DNA of 64,000 bases from Thiogranum longum (lineage in GTDB: Bacteria; Pseudomonadota; Gammaproteobacteria; DSM-19610). Positions 9,301 through 18,082 of the stretch are shown piece by piece; position 1 is the stretch's first letter, and each line of letters begins with the position of its first letter. The DNA is taken from positions 248,001-312,000 of the forward strand of contig NZ_SMFX01000001.1 of NCBI RefSeq assembly GCF_004339085.1. The letters are read 5' to 3'. Under the pieces are notes generated by a model. That model was not told where the DNA came from and ran no database searches. It was given only the letters and a program-made list of their open reading frames with translations. The position numbers and the translations under genes are program-made.

Positions 9301-9854
9301 CTCTGACCTCCGACGGACTGTTGCATTTGTACTTGTTGTTATTTTGGACTACGAGGGTATCACAACAGTTGCTGGCTTCCCCAATTCAGCAGTATTTCTA
9401 TATAACATATTGTAAATCATAAAAAACTATTGACCCGGCGTGAGTGCGCAGGGTGATTTTCGGCTCATTTAAGGACATTTTCTTACAAAATGGCTGCCGA
9501 AAATCAGCAATTCGTCAAATTTTCGACCCGCTTTTTCAATATCTTACCGATCCTTATCCGGTGTGCGACGGATAAATGGCACTAACTGTCGCCGAGGCAC
9601 AGAAAATTGTAGCCATATGTCCAGCTTTTCTGGCTTGTTCTGATGCATTTCCTCATATTTTCTCTGCCCAAAAAACTACAGTAAAACAGCAGATTACCGA
9701 TAGATGTAGACACATTCAAAGAGAGACTGAAGTTGAAGCCCTGCATCTCCTTGAGGTTCAGTAACCTTGTCGACAACGCAATAAAGTTTCCTGCCTGGGA
9801 AGAGGATGTCGTGGGCGCCAGTTTGCTGCGACTCAAAATCAGGGAAGTGACTGT
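9301..9854. other. 554-base non-coding region with a nested inverted repeat
   Basis: No credible gene was found between the DUF3135 gene and the GGDEF/EAL gene, which diverge. The region is more AT-rich than its surroundings. A 51-base structure at 9455-9505 has outer arms GATTTTCGGC/GCCGAAAATC (10 bp, perfect) and inner arms CATTTT/AAAATG. TTGACC at 9430-9435 resembles a -35 box but has no good -10 at the right distance. Confidence 0.4.
9455..9505. repeat. Nested inverted repeat (possible structured RNA or cruciform)
   Basis: GATTTTCGGC (9455-9464) pairs perfectly with GCCGAAAATC (9496-9505). Inside, CATTTT (9476-9481) pairs with AAAATG (9487-9492). There is no U-tract on either strand, so it is not a simple terminator. 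Function unknown. Confidence 0.45.
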
Positions 9855-11993
9855 ATGAATGACAGGCATACTGTCCCTTCCACTTCACCATTGGCGATGC
9901 TCATCGACAATGATTTAACCATGCGCCTGCTGCTTCGGCAGTCACTGGAGCAGCACGGTTTCAGGGTTGAGGAAGCCAGCGGTGGAAAGCAGGCACTGGA
10001 GATGCTGACACACCTGCAGCCGGATATTATTTTGTTGGATGTTGCCATGCCTGACATGGACGGTTATGCCGTCTGTCAGCAGTTACGTCAAAGGTCAGGG
10101 TTCGAGCATACCCCGGTGGTCGTGGTTACCGGCATCGAAGACGTCAATTCCGTAAATCACGCTTACAAGGTCGGGGCTACGGACTTTGTCAGCAAACCGA
10201 TCAACTGGACCATTTTCGGGCATCGAATGCGGTATATTCTGCGTTCCTCGCAGGCTTTTACAGGCCTGAAAACATCCGAGGCAAGGAGTAACGCCCTGCT
10301 GCGCGCCATACCCGACATGATTTTCAGACAGGACGGTGCGGGGCGCTATATCGATTTCCAGGGTGGGCAGGGAGATATGTTACTCATGCCGCCCGAGCGG
10401 TTTATCGGCAAGATGATGGAAGATGTTCTGCCGCACGAAATTGCCGAGCCTGCATTGCAGCACCTTCGGCGTGTACTCAGTTCAGGTAGTGCACAGCGCT
10501 TTGAATACCAGCTGGAGATCGACGGAACCATGTGCTACTTCGAGGCCAGGATGGTCGCGAGTGGTGAAAATGAAGTGACCAGTCTGGTGCGTGATATCAC
10601 CGACCAGAAACTCTATGCAGACCAGATCCAGCAACTTGCATTCTATGACAATCTGACTGACCTTCCGAACCGACGCCTGTTCTACGAACACCTGGAACAT
10701 GAAATTCGGCAGTGTGATCGTACCGATGGAGTGCTCGCCATATTGTTCCTTGATCTGGACAGATTCAAGGTAATCAATGATACGCTGGGCCACAGTACCG
10801 GTGATGCCGTACTGGTGGAGGTGGGCAGGCGACTGACAGACTGCGTGCGTTCGGCAGATGCGGTAGCACGCCCCGGACATGAAGACAGTATGACGAGTGT
10901 GGCGCGGCTTGGCGGTGACGAGTTTACGATGCTCCTTGGGGGTATTCAGGATGCGCGGGATTCGGAGCCGGTTGCACGACGTATCCTGGAGGCTTTGTTC
11001 GTACCGATTAGTGTTGAGGGCCGAGACTTGTTTGTTACACCAAGTATCGGTATTGCCACCTATCCTGCGGACGGCAGTGACGCCGGAACCCTGTTAAAGA
11101 ACGCGGATGCGGCGATGTACAAGGCCAAGGAAGAGGGGCGTAACTGCATTCGTTTTTATTCAAACAGCATCAATGACCGTGCACTTGCCCGCTTCACGCT
11201 GGAGGCAGATCTGCGCAAGGCGCTGGATGAGGATGGACTGGAAGTGTATTACCAGCCGCAGGTCGACTTGCGTACGGGCAAGGCAACCGGAATGGAAGCC
11301 CTGGTGCGCTGGAATCATCCGCAGCGTGGCTTCATATCCCCTTCGGATTTTATTCCGGTTGCCGAGGAGGCAGGACTTATTGACGGACTCAGCCGTTGGG
11401 TTATGCATACGGCCTGTGCCCAGGCCCGGGCCTGGAGTCAGCAGGGAGCCGGCGAGGTTCGGATGGCCGTCAACCTTTCAGCCCGGCAGTTCTATGCCGG
11501 TAATCTTGCCCACGTTGTCGCGGATGTGCTGGCTTCAACCGGCCTGCCTTCCCGCCTGCTTGAAGTAGAGCTTACCGAGGGCATGGTGATGAAAGACCCG
11601 AAGGTAACGCTGGACGCGCTTGAAGCGTTGAAAGGGATGGGTGTCAGTATTGCGGTGGATGACTTCGGGACCGGATATTCATCATTGGCCTACCTGAAAA
11701 AATACCCGCTCGATGTGCTCAAGATCGACCGCAGTTTCGTGCGGGATATTGCGACGGATCCTGATGACGCTGCTATTGCCAGGGCCATTATCGTGATGGC
11801 GAAAAGCCTGGGTATGGTCGTGATCGGTGAAGGTGTGGAAACCGAGCAGCAACTGGCGTTCCTGAGAGAGAACGGTTGCGACCAGGCGCAGGGTTACCTG
11901 ATGGCCAGGCCGGCCAGTGCCGGAGATGCGGAGAAATACTTGCGTGGACACTTGCTGATAACAGATCATTTCAGAAAGCAGGCCGTGGACTGA
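9855..11993 (+). CDS. Receiver-PAS-GGDEF-EAL cyclic-di-GMP signalling protein
   Basis: 712 residues, no membrane segment. Domains in order: receiver (about 14-130; phospho-acceptor D62 in LLDVAMPDMDG), PAS-like sensor (about 145-255), GGDEF diguanylate cyclase (about 263-440; GGDEF at 353-357 intact) and EAL phosphodiesterase (about 450-700; E481-A-L, later VDDFGTGYSSL and GEGVET). Both catalytic signatures look intact, so it could make or break c-di-GMP under control of a partner kinase that is not in the window. Between the RSAD that could serve as inhibitory RxxD site and GGDEF there is an extra stretch (PGHEDSMTSVAR). Monocistronic; converges with the AAA ATPase gene. Confidence 0.92.
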   Translation: MNDRHTVPSTSPLAMLIDNDLTMRLLLRQSLEQHGFRVEEASGGKQALEMLTHLQPDIILLDVAMPDMDGYAVCQQLRQRSGFEHTPVVVVTGIEDVNSVNHAYKVGATDFVSKPINWTIFGHRMRYILRSSQAFTGLKTSEARSNALLRAIPDMIFRQDGAGRYIDFQGGQGDMLLMPPERFIGKMMEDVLPHEIAEPALQHLRRVLSSGSAQRFEYQLEIDGTMCYFEARMVASGENEVTSLVRDITDQKLYADQIQQLAFYDNLTDLPNRRLFYEHLEHEIRQCDRTDGVLAILFLDLDRFKVINDTLGHSTGDAVLVEVGRRLTDCVRSADAVARPGHEDSMTSVARLGGDEFTMLLGGIQDARDSEPVARRILEALFVPISVEGRDLFVTPSIGIATYPADGSDAGTLLKNADAAMYKAKEEGRNCIRFYSNSINDRALARFTLEADLRKALDEDGLEVYYQPQVDLRTGKATGMEALVRWNHPQRGFISPSDFIPVAEEAGLIDGLSRWVMHTACAQARAWSQQGAGEVRMAVNLSARQFYAGNLAHVVADVLASTGLPSRLLEVELTEGMVMKDPKVTLDALEALKGMGVSIAVDDFGTGYSSLAYLKKYPLDVLKIDRSFVRDIATDPDDAAIARAIIVMAKSLGMVVIGEGVETEQQLAFLRENGCDQAQGYLMARPASAGDAEKYLRGHLLITDHFRKQAVD

Positions 11994-12014
11994 TGCTTTC
12001 CGGAGTGTGCTCAC

Positions 12015-13490
12015 TCAGTTGGCTGAAACCGTACGATCACGGGCCCAGCGGCGCAAGGCTTCCAGAGGCTCTGACATCACAATGGAGAGCGGGCGTGTCT
12101 GTTCCAGCTCCGTAAGCAGATGCCGGGTATCCAGGCTGGCCTGTTGTTCTCGTGCAAGGTAAAGACCGGCGACGACCGCCTGTTCGATTTCAGCGCCGGA
12201 AAACCCTTCACTGTGATCGGCCAATACATTGAGATCGAAGTCGCTCGCTGACAGGCCACGCTTGTCCAGGTGGATTTCGAAAATCTGTCGGCGTACATCA
12301 GCATCCGGCAAATCGACAAAGAAAATCTCGTCCATGCGCCCCTTGCGGATCAGTTCCGGGGGCAACTGGTCGATGCGATTGGCTGTCGCAACAAGGAATA
12401 CCGGGGCATCACGTTCCGCGAGCCAGGTCAAAAGCGTACCCAGAACACGCTTCGAAGTACCGCTGTCATAGTCGCCGCTGGCGATGGCCTTTTCAATTTC
12501 ATCGACCCACAGCACGCAGGGCGACATGGCCGCAGCTGTATCGAGAGACTTGCGCAGATTGCGTTCGGTTTCGCCAAAGAACTTGTTATACAGCGTGCCG
12601 AAATCAAGCCGCAGCAGTGGCAGCCCCCAGAGTCCGGCAACCGCCTTGGCAGCCAGGCTTTTGCCGCCGCCCTGCACACCCACCAGCAGAATACCGCGCG
12701 GCGAGTCGAGTGCCGGGTCGGGTTCCAGGAAGGCGCGGCGTCGTTGTTCCAGCCAGCGTTTCAGCGCTGTCAGCCCGCCAACATCGGAGAAGGCCGCCGT
12801 GTCCAGTTCAAAGCTGAGGGCGCCACCCTGGTCCAGCAGTCGGTATTTGGCCTGGCTGACCTGTGGCAGGTCGGCATCGGTGATGGCGCCGTCATCATAA
12901 ACAGACTTGCGGATCAGGCGGCGCACGTCGGGTTCCGTCAGGCCGACCAGGTGGTTGATTAATTGCGCCAGCGTTGTTTCATCGGTTTTCACCTTTTTGC
13001 CCGGGTGGGCTTTGGCCCAGCTGCTGGCCTCCTCGTGCACCCAGCGTTTGATCTGTGTATCGTCCGGCAACGAGAGTGAGAAACGTGCGCTCAGGGGGTG
13101 CAGTTCTTCCGGCAGTTCACAGCGATGGCTGATAAACACCAGTGTATGGCTGGATTTGCCATACCCCAGTGCGATTTCCCGGATCAGGCGTATATGAGCA
13201 GGATCTTCAAGATAAGGATGAAAGTCGAGCATCAGGTAGATACCCTGCGTACCGGTGGCGCGGATCTGGGCAAGCGCCTGTGCCGGCTCGCGTGCGTGTG
13301 TTTGTGGTTCCAGGTCCAGGTCGATACGCTGCAGACCACTGGCGACTGACCAGCGCATCACAGGCTGGCCAAGCCGGATGGCAAGCTGGCGGAACAGGTC
13401 TACCGTGCGGCGTTCCTCGGCAGTTTCGATCAATATGATCGGTACGCGTGAGCGGACGAGGGTCTCGATGTCGTGAATGGAGTCTGGCAT
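12015..13490 (-). CDS. Ycf46-like AAA+ ATPase
   Basis: 491 residues. The N-terminal about 230 residues form a family-specific domain (VPIILIETAEERRTVDLFRQ). The AAA module follows: Walker A GVQGGGKS (271-278), Walker B VLWVDEIEKA (326-335), a sensor region VATANRID, and the Arg-finger segment RKGRMDEIF (about 382-390). The organisation matches the Ycf46 family of cyanobacteria and proteobacteria, whose role is unclear (photosynthesis or CO2-related in cyanobacteria). Cytoplasmic. Its start overlaps the start region of the divergent DUF2238 gene by up to 14 bases. Confidence 0.8.
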   Translation of the reverse strand: MPDSIHDIETLVRSRVPIILIETAEERRTVDLFRQLAIRLGQPVMRWSVASGLQRIDLDLEPQTHAREPAQALAQIRATGTQGIYLMLDFHPYLEDPAHIRLIREIALGYGKSSHTLVFISHRCELPEELHPLSARFSLSLPDDTQIKRWVHEEASSWAKAHPGKKVKTDETTLAQLINHLVGLTEPDVRRLIRKSVYDDGAITDADLPQVSQAKYRLLDQGGALSFELDTAAFSDVGGLTALKRWLEQRRRAFLEPDPALDSPRGILLVGVQGGGKSLAAKAVAGLWGLPLLRLDFGTLYNKFFGETERNLRKSLDTAAAMSPCVLWVDEIEKAIASGDYDSGTSKRVLGTLLTWLAERDAPVFLVATANRIDQLPPELIRKGRMDEIFFVDLPDADVRRQIFEIHLDKRGLSASDFDLNVLADHSEGFSGAEIEQAVVAGLYLAREQQASLDTRHLLTELEQTRPLSIVMSEPLEALRRWARDRTVSAN

Positions 13491-14022
13491 GGGAAGGATG
13501 TTAGCAGAGAATCTTCCGGTAATACTCCTGGTCAGTGCGATTGTCTGGATACACCGCTACCACAGGTTTTCACCCGCAAGTTACCTGTTTATGTCTGTCC
13601 TTGTGGTGCTGCACACGGTTGGCGGTCACTATACCTTCGAGCGGGTCCCCTTTGGTCTGGTGACTGACTTCTTCGGTTTCGAGCGAAATAACTATGACCG
13701 GTTTGCCCATTTCAGTGTAGGTTTCTACGCTTATCCGGTTGCAGAAATACTTTTAAAGAAACGGTTGGTACGGTCTCCGGCAATCCTGGCAATGTTCCCG
13801 GTATTCGCTATCTTTACTGTGGCAGGCAGCTACGAGATATTTGAATGGCTGTACGCCGTTTCCGCAGATTCGAGTGCCGGGATAGCCGTGCTGGGGTCGC
13901 AGGGCGACATATGGGATGCCCAGAAAGATATTCTGGCCGATGGCTCGGGTTCAATCTTTGCAACGCTGGTGTTTTTTTATAGCCATCGAGGTGAGATAAA
14001 GCTGATCAAAGCGCCTGCATGA
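13477..14022 (+). CDS. DUF2238 (YjdF-like) inner-membrane protein
   Basis: 181 residues with about five membrane segments; HTVGGHYTFERVPFG and the FERNNYDRFAHFSVGF stretch mark the family, and YEIFEWLYA lies in a later helix. The function of YjdF/DUF2238 is unknown. Relative to relatives I remember, the N-terminal first helix seems missing: an in-frame TGA stands just before the ATG at 13477. Other possible starts are ATG 13489 and ATG 13498, which would reduce overlap with the divergent ATPase gene. It ends 5 bases before the convergent rof stop. Confidence 0.75.
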   Translation: MESGMGRMLAENLPVILLVSAIVWIHRYHRFSPASYLFMSVLVVLHTVGGHYTFERVPFGLVTDFFGFERNNYDRFAHFSVGFYAYPVAEILLKKRLVRSPAILAMFPVFAIFTVAGSYEIFEWLYAVSADSSAGIAVLGSQGDIWDAQKDILADGSGSIFATLVFFYSHRGEIKLIKAPA

Positions 14023-14027
14023 CAGGA

Positions 14028-14264
14028 TCAGATGGTCTCTTTATGCACGATACGATCCAGCCTTATCTGCAGCTTTTCACCCTCACGGGTCTCTACCAGT
14101 AGAAACTCTTCGCTGTTGTGTGCTTGCAGGTCGAGCGGTTTTACCGGTTCGATGTGTGGCTGGCATGATTCGTCATGCCATTCCAGACGCAACATGTCAC
14201 CGTGCATAATGGCCAGCTCGTACTCGCTGTGCAGTCCACAGTCTATCGGTGTGTAGTCAGTCAT
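14028..14264 (-). CDS. rof: Rho-binding antiterminator (Rof/YaeO family)
   Basis: 78 residues. The start [20 protein letters not shown] and the end [20 protein letters not shown] match E. coli Rof, a small Sm-like barrel that binds Rho and blocks RNA loading, lowering Rho-dependent termination. The middle ([17 protein letters not shown]) is more divergent. The gene overlaps the CPXCG protein gene by 8 bases and ends a three-gene overlapping run hemW-CPXCG-rof, so all three are probably translated from one message. Confidence 0.78.
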   Translation of the reverse strand: MTDYTPIDCGLHSEYELAIMHGDMLRLEWHDESCQPHIEPVKPLDLQAHNSEEFLLVETREGEKLQIRLDRIVHKETI

Positions 14265-14445
14265 TTTCCCGAGTGGCGGTTACGCCGAGCAGAACGCCGT
14301 CACTATCGCAGTTAGTGGTCACGAGAATGGGCTGACAGCAGACCGCACAGTCTTCGGTATATTGCTGGCCACCTGCGCTGCAATCTATTTCAATGTCGAA
14401 GGCTTCACCGCAATACGGGCATTCAATGCGCTCACTCTCCAGCAT
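14257..14445 (-). CDS. CPXCG-motif cysteine-rich protein
   Basis: 62 residues from the ATG at 14445, which has GGGAGG 6 bases upstream; the frame is open further upstream but this start is clearly best. [20 protein letters not shown] begins with a CPYCG knuckle, and CAVCCQP supplies a second Cys cluster, so the protein probably binds one zinc. The family is small, conserved in proteobacteria and uncharacterised. It overlaps hemW by 14 bases and rof by 8. Confidence 0.8.
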   Translation of the reverse strand: MLESERIECPYCGEAFDIEIDCSAGGQQYTEDCAVCCQPILVTTNCDSDGVLLGVTATREND

Positions 14446-15622
14446 GATCAACCTCCCTGGGCAGGAACAGCTCGACAAGGTTGTCGAGGAATCGCCACCC
14501 TGTCCGGGTATGTTTCACCTGTTTGCCGTCGAAGTCCAGTAACCCGTCTTCACAGGCACGGGTAATCAGGGCTTGCAGGCTGGAAGCTGGCAGCCCGGTG
14601 GCGGCCTCGAATTCATCGAGGGTGAAGGGTTGTTTCAGCCGCAGGCGGTTGAGGGCAAATTCGAAAATGGCTTCGCTGGATTCAAGCTCGCGTTCGCCAT
14701 CGACAAAGCCGCCGCTGCGCGCGGCGGCAAGGTAGTCTTTCGGATGGCGTTTCTTCCAGCGGCGGATGATGGCGCTGCGTGCTGCGTCACTGATTTTCCC
14801 ATGGGCGCCGGCGCCAATACCAAGGTAGTCACCGAACTTCCAGTAGTTCAGGTTGTGGCGACATTGATGTCCGGGGCGGGCGTAGGCGGAAACTTCGTAC
14901 TGCGCGTAACCCGCTCCCGCAAGTCTGGTCTGCCCCTGTTCCTGCATGGCCCAACGGGCGTCATCATCGGGTAGCGTTGGTCGTTGTGTATAGAAAAGTG
15001 TGTTGGGTTCCAGTGTCAGCTGGTACCAGGATATGTGATCGGGTTGTAAGGCAATCAGCGCATCGAGGTCATCCAGTGCCTGCTGGATGCCCTGTTCCGG
15101 TAGTCCGAACATCAGGTCGAGGTTGATGTTGTCGAAACCGGCACGACGTGCTGCTTCGGCGACGTGGCGCGCTTCATCTGCGGTGTGGATTCGTCCCAGT
15201 ACCTTGAGGTGATCCGGGTTGAGGCTTTGCACGCCAATAGACAGACGATTGATGCCTGCCTCGCGATAGCCCTCAAAACGTGATTGTTCAACTGTGCCAG
15301 GGTTGGCCTCCAGCGTAATTTCAGCGTCCGGCTTCACTGGCAGACGCGCGCGTACGCCGGCCAGTAGCCGGTCCATGGCAGCAGGTGAGAACAGGCTGGG
15401 CGTCCCGCCGCCCATAAAAACGGTTTGTACGGTGCGGCCCCACACCCGGGGCAGTTCCTGTTCCAGGTCCAGAAGCAGGGCATCAATGTAGGCGTCTTCC
15501 GGCAGGTCATCTTTTACTGCGTGTGAGTTGAAGTCGCAGTAGGGGCACTTGCGGACGCACCAGGGGAAATGGATGTACAGCGATAGTGGGGGTGTTGCAG
15601 TGAACCGGAACAGATCCGTCAT
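14432..15622 (-). CDS. hemW: Radical SAM haem chaperone HemW
   Basis: 396 residues. Radical SAM cluster [10 protein letters not shown] (C22, C26, C29) with the adjacent cysteine-free FNSHA typical of HemW rather than HemN, then the glycine motif [10 protein letters not shown] and the C-terminal HemN-type helical domain. HemW binds haem and is thought to deliver it to respiratory enzymes; older databases call it oxygen-independent coproporphyrinogen oxidase-like. Downstream of rdgB on the same strand (18-base gap), as in many gammaproteobacteria. Confidence 0.94.
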   Translation of the reverse strand: MTDLFRFTATPPLSLYIHFPWCVRKCPYCDFNSHAVKDDLPEDAYIDALLLDLEQELPRVWGRTVQTVFMGGGTPSLFSPAAMDRLLAGVRARLPVKPDAEITLEANPGTVEQSRFEGYREAGINRLSIGVQSLNPDHLKVLGRIHTADEARHVAEAARRAGFDNINLDLMFGLPEQGIQQALDDLDALIALQPDHISWYQLTLEPNTLFYTQRPTLPDDDARWAMQEQGQTRLAGAGYAQYEVSAYARPGHQCRHNLNYWKFGDYLGIGAGAHGKISDAARSAIIRRWKKRHPKDYLAAARSGGFVDGERELESSEAIFEFALNRLRLKQPFTLDEFEAATGLPASSLQALITRACEDGLLDFDGKQVKHTRTGWRFLDNLVELFLPREVDHAGE

Positions 15623-15640
15623 AATAAGTTACCGGGTGCG

Positions 15641-16237
15641 TCAGGTGGCGCGCAACAGGGTAATTAATTGTTGCAATGCCTGGCCGCGATGGCTGAGCCG
15701 GTTCTTTACTTCCGGCGCCAGCTCCGCCGAGCTGCAGCTCTGTTCCGGGATGTAAAATACCGGGTCGTAGCCAAAACCGTTATCGCCGCGCGGGGTGTGC
15801 AGGATGGTGCCTTCCCAGGTGCCTTGCACAATGCGCGGGGTCGGGTCGGCAGCGTGACGCATGTAGACCATCAGGCACTGGAAGCGCGCGCCACGTTCGT
15901 TATCGGGTGTGTTTTTCAGGGCATCAAGCAGTTTCAGCAAGTTATCTTCGTCGCTGGCGCCTTCACCGGCATAGCGCGCGGAGTAGATACCGGGTGCCCC
16001 ATCCAGCGCGTCGACTTCCAGCCCCGAGTCATCAGCTATGGCTGGCAGGCCCGTGTGTTGCGCGGCATTACGTGCTTTGAGGATGGCGTTTTCCACGAAG
16101 GTCAGGCCGGTTTCCTCGATGTCCGGTACGCCATATACCGACTGCGGCACCACTTCGAGATTACTGCCTTCCAGCAGTTCGTTGAATTCGCGCACCTTGC
16201 CGGTGTTGCTGCTGGCGAGAATGATTTTGTGGTTCAT
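15641..16237 (-). CDS. rdgB: XTP/dITP pyrophosphatase (RdgB/HAM1)
   Basis: 198 residues, the normal family length. Hydrolyses non-canonical purine triphosphates (dITP, XTP) to keep them out of DNA and RNA. Seen: SSNTGKVREFNELL near the N-terminus, the metal/catalytic region ADDSGLEVDALDGAPGIYSA, and the late motif GDNGFGYDPVF with the substrate-binding aromatic. Located between rph and hemW on the minus strand; a mobile-type repeat element separates it from rph. Confidence 0.96.
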   Translation of the reverse strand: MNHKIILASSNTGKVREFNELLEGSNLEVVPQSVYGVPDIEETGLTFVENAILKARNAAQHTGLPAIADDSGLEVDALDGAPGIYSARYAGEGASDEDNLLKLLDALKNTPDNERGARFQCLMVYMRHAADPTPRIVQGTWEGTILHTPRGDNGFGYDPVFYIPEQSCSSAELAPEVKNRLSHRGQALQQLITLLRAT

Positions 16238-16252
16238 GGTTCAGTGTCCCCC

Positions 16253-16387
16253 GTCATTGCGAGCGCAGCGCGGCAATCTCTCTCAGCATGGTGCGAGACT
16301 CAAAAAGATTGCCGCGCTGCGCCCATAGAATCCCCACGGGCTTCATTACGGATACCTTACCCTTACGGGTCAAGGCATCGCAATGAC
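16253..16387. repeat. MITE/REP-like palindromic element, 135 bases
   Basis: Terminal inverted repeats GTCATTGCGA (16253-16262) and TCGCAATGAC (16378-16387) are perfect. Inside, GCGCAGCGCGGCAATCT (16263-16279) is the exact reverse complement of 16306-16322. A second small hairpin (CCCTTACGGG near 16360-16369) lies in the right half. The whole sits in the rdgB-rph gap with no coding potential. This type of GTCATTGCGAGC repeat is widely dispersed in bacterial genomes and is probably moved by a transposase elsewhere. Confidence 0.8.
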
Positions 16388-16416
16388 AGTATTGTTGGTT
16401 GGGTGGACAGAGTTTG

Positions 16417-17133
16417 TCAGCCTTTCAGGGCAGTCTGCTGGATCCGGGTCAGTTCGCCAATACCCTTTTTTGCCAGAGCCAGCATCTGGTTCATCTCATC
16501 TTCCGTGAAGGGATGGCCCTCGGCGGTACCCTGCACTTCAATGAAGGCACCTGCATCGGTCATGACCACGTTCATGTCCGTTTCCGCATTGGAGTCTTCC
16601 GGATAGTCCAGGTCGAGTACAGGTGTACCTTTATATATACCCACGGATACCGAGGCCACCGAACCGCACAGCGGATTTTCAGTCAGCGTGCCATCCTCGA
16701 CCAGTTTCCCGATGGCATCTGCCAGCGCGACAAAGCCGCCAGTGATACTTGCGGTACGGGTGCCGCCGTCGGCCTGAATCACATCGCAGTCGATGGTGAC
16801 AGTGCGTTCGCCGAGTTTTTCCATGTCCATTACGGCGCGTAGTGAACGGCCGATCAGGCGCTGGATTTCCATGGTGCGACCGCCCTGCTTGCCACGTGCC
16901 GCTTCCCGGCCCATGCGTTGCGTGGTCGAGCGTGGCAGCATGCCGTACTCCGCGGTCACCCAACCCTGCCCCTTGCCACGCAGGAAGCCTGGCACGCGAT
17001 CTTCGATGCTGGCATTGCACAGGACTTTGGTGTTGCCGAACTCGATCAATACCGAGCCTTCGGCGTGCATGGTGTAGTTGCGACGGATGGAGACCGGACG
17101 CATTTCGTCCGGCTGGCGTTTGCTGGGGCGCAT
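16417..17133 (-). CDS. rph: Ribonuclease PH
   Basis: 238 residues, typical length. Phosphorolytic 3'-to-5' exoribonuclease trimming tRNA and other RNA 3' ends. [20 protein letters not shown] is the canonical start; [20 protein letters not shown] and RTHRGRTMEIQ-like [20 protein letters not shown] carry the phosphate-binding arginines; [18 protein letters not shown] is the conserved RNase PH core. The C-terminus is complete, unlike the frameshifted E. coli K-12 copy. Opposite in orientation to yicC, with the phosphatase/kinase pair between. Confidence 0.97.
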   Translation of the reverse strand: MRPSKRQPDEMRPVSIRRNYTMHAEGSVLIEFGNTKVLCNASIEDRVPGFLRGKGQGWVTAEYGMLPRSTTQRMGREAARGKQGGRTMEIQRLIGRSLRAVMDMEKLGERTVTIDCDVIQADGGTRTASITGGFVALADAIGKLVEDGTLTENPLCGSVASVSVGIYKGTPVLDLDYPEDSNAETDMNVVMTDAGAFIEVQGTAEGHPFTEDEMNQMLALAKKGIGELTRIQQTALKG

Positions 17134-17200
17134 GGAAGATCCTCGGAATCAAAAACTGGCGGCATTATAGCGAAGCCCGGGAACTTTGGGTGGTGTCTGG

Positions 17201-18082
17201 CTATTTCTTCATTTCCGAGGCGTATTCCAGCATGGCGCGATGGATATCCTCGATGGCCTGTTCCAGCTCATCCTTGTTTTCCGTTGATTCGGCTACGGGC
17301 ATGTCGGGCGCGGTTCCATCCTGACCGGTTGCGCTGAATGACCTGTCTGCCGCAAGCCAGCGCAGTACGACGCCGCTGATATTGTCACTGTTCGGATAGC
17401 TGGCCGACTCCGCTTCCCCGGCAAGCTGGCTGAGGCTTTGCTCCAGTTCACCCGGGCCCTGGATGCTCACCAGCAGGGATTCAGGCACAGCAGACCAGAG
17501 GCCATCGGAGCACAGTAGCAGGATATCTTCTGCAGCCAGAATTTCCTGATCGAAGCTGATTTCGGGGAAGCGTGGCGAGCCGCCAAGGCAGCGATTGACA
17601 CTGTTACGCAAGGGGTGGTTGCGCAGTTCTTCTTCGCTCACCAGGCCACTTTGGAACAGTTCTTCCACCGGGGTGTGGTCACGGGTGCGTTTGAATAATT
17701 CGCCTGCCCGCAACAGGTAAAGACGGCTGTCGCCGACGTGCGCCCAGTAGGCCGTATCATTCTGTACCAGGCAGACCACGCAGGTGGTGCGCGGTGTAAT
17801 GGGCGGGTTGTGGCTGCGGCCAGTATCTACAACATCGAGATGAGCGGTATGTATGGCCTGTTTCAGGAACGCCTGCGGGTCGCTAACAGGCAGGCTGGCG
17901 CGCTGGAAACTGCGTGCCAGGCTGTCAATGGTGGTTTGCGCGGCAAGATCACCACGCGCGTGGCCACCCATGCCATCCGCGACCACCAGCAGGACATGGC
18001 CGGGTTTCTTTTCCACCAGGCACCTGTCCTGGTTGCTGGAACGGTTTCCCAACCGGCTGGTGGCTGCGACCAGGGTTTTCAT
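17201..18082 (-). CDS. PP2C-family serine/threonine phosphatase
   Basis: 293 residues. Manganese-dependent protein phosphatase: SSNQDRCLVE, VADGMGGHARGDLA, LLLCSDGLWSAV and SDNISGVVLRW supply the metal-binding aspartates of the PP2C fold. A low-complexity, acidic C-terminal tail (about 255-293) follows. Cytoplasmic, no membrane segment. Its start overlaps the kinase stop by 4 bases (ATGA), so the two are translationally coupled and presumably act on shared targets. No type VI secretion genes are nearby. Confidence 0.9.
   Translation of the reverse strand: MKTLVAATSRLGNRSSNQDRCLVEKKPGHVLLVVADGMGGHARGDLAAQTTIDSLARSFQRASLPVSDPQAFLKQAIHTAHLDVVDTGRSHNPPITPRTTCVVCLVQNDTAYWAHVGDSRLYLLRAGELFKRTRDHTPVEELFQSGLVSEEELRNHPLRNSVNRCLGGSPRFPEISFDQEILAAEDILLLCSDGLWSAVPESLLVSIQGPGELEQSLSQLAGEAESASYPNSDNISGVVLRWLAADRSFSATGQDGTAPDMPVAESTENKDELEQAIEDIHRAMLEYASEMKK

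Noticed and set aside
9576-9764. 62-codon plus-strand frame in the non-coding gap
   Set aside because: No ribosome site, no recognisable sequence, and it lies in an AT-rich spacer.
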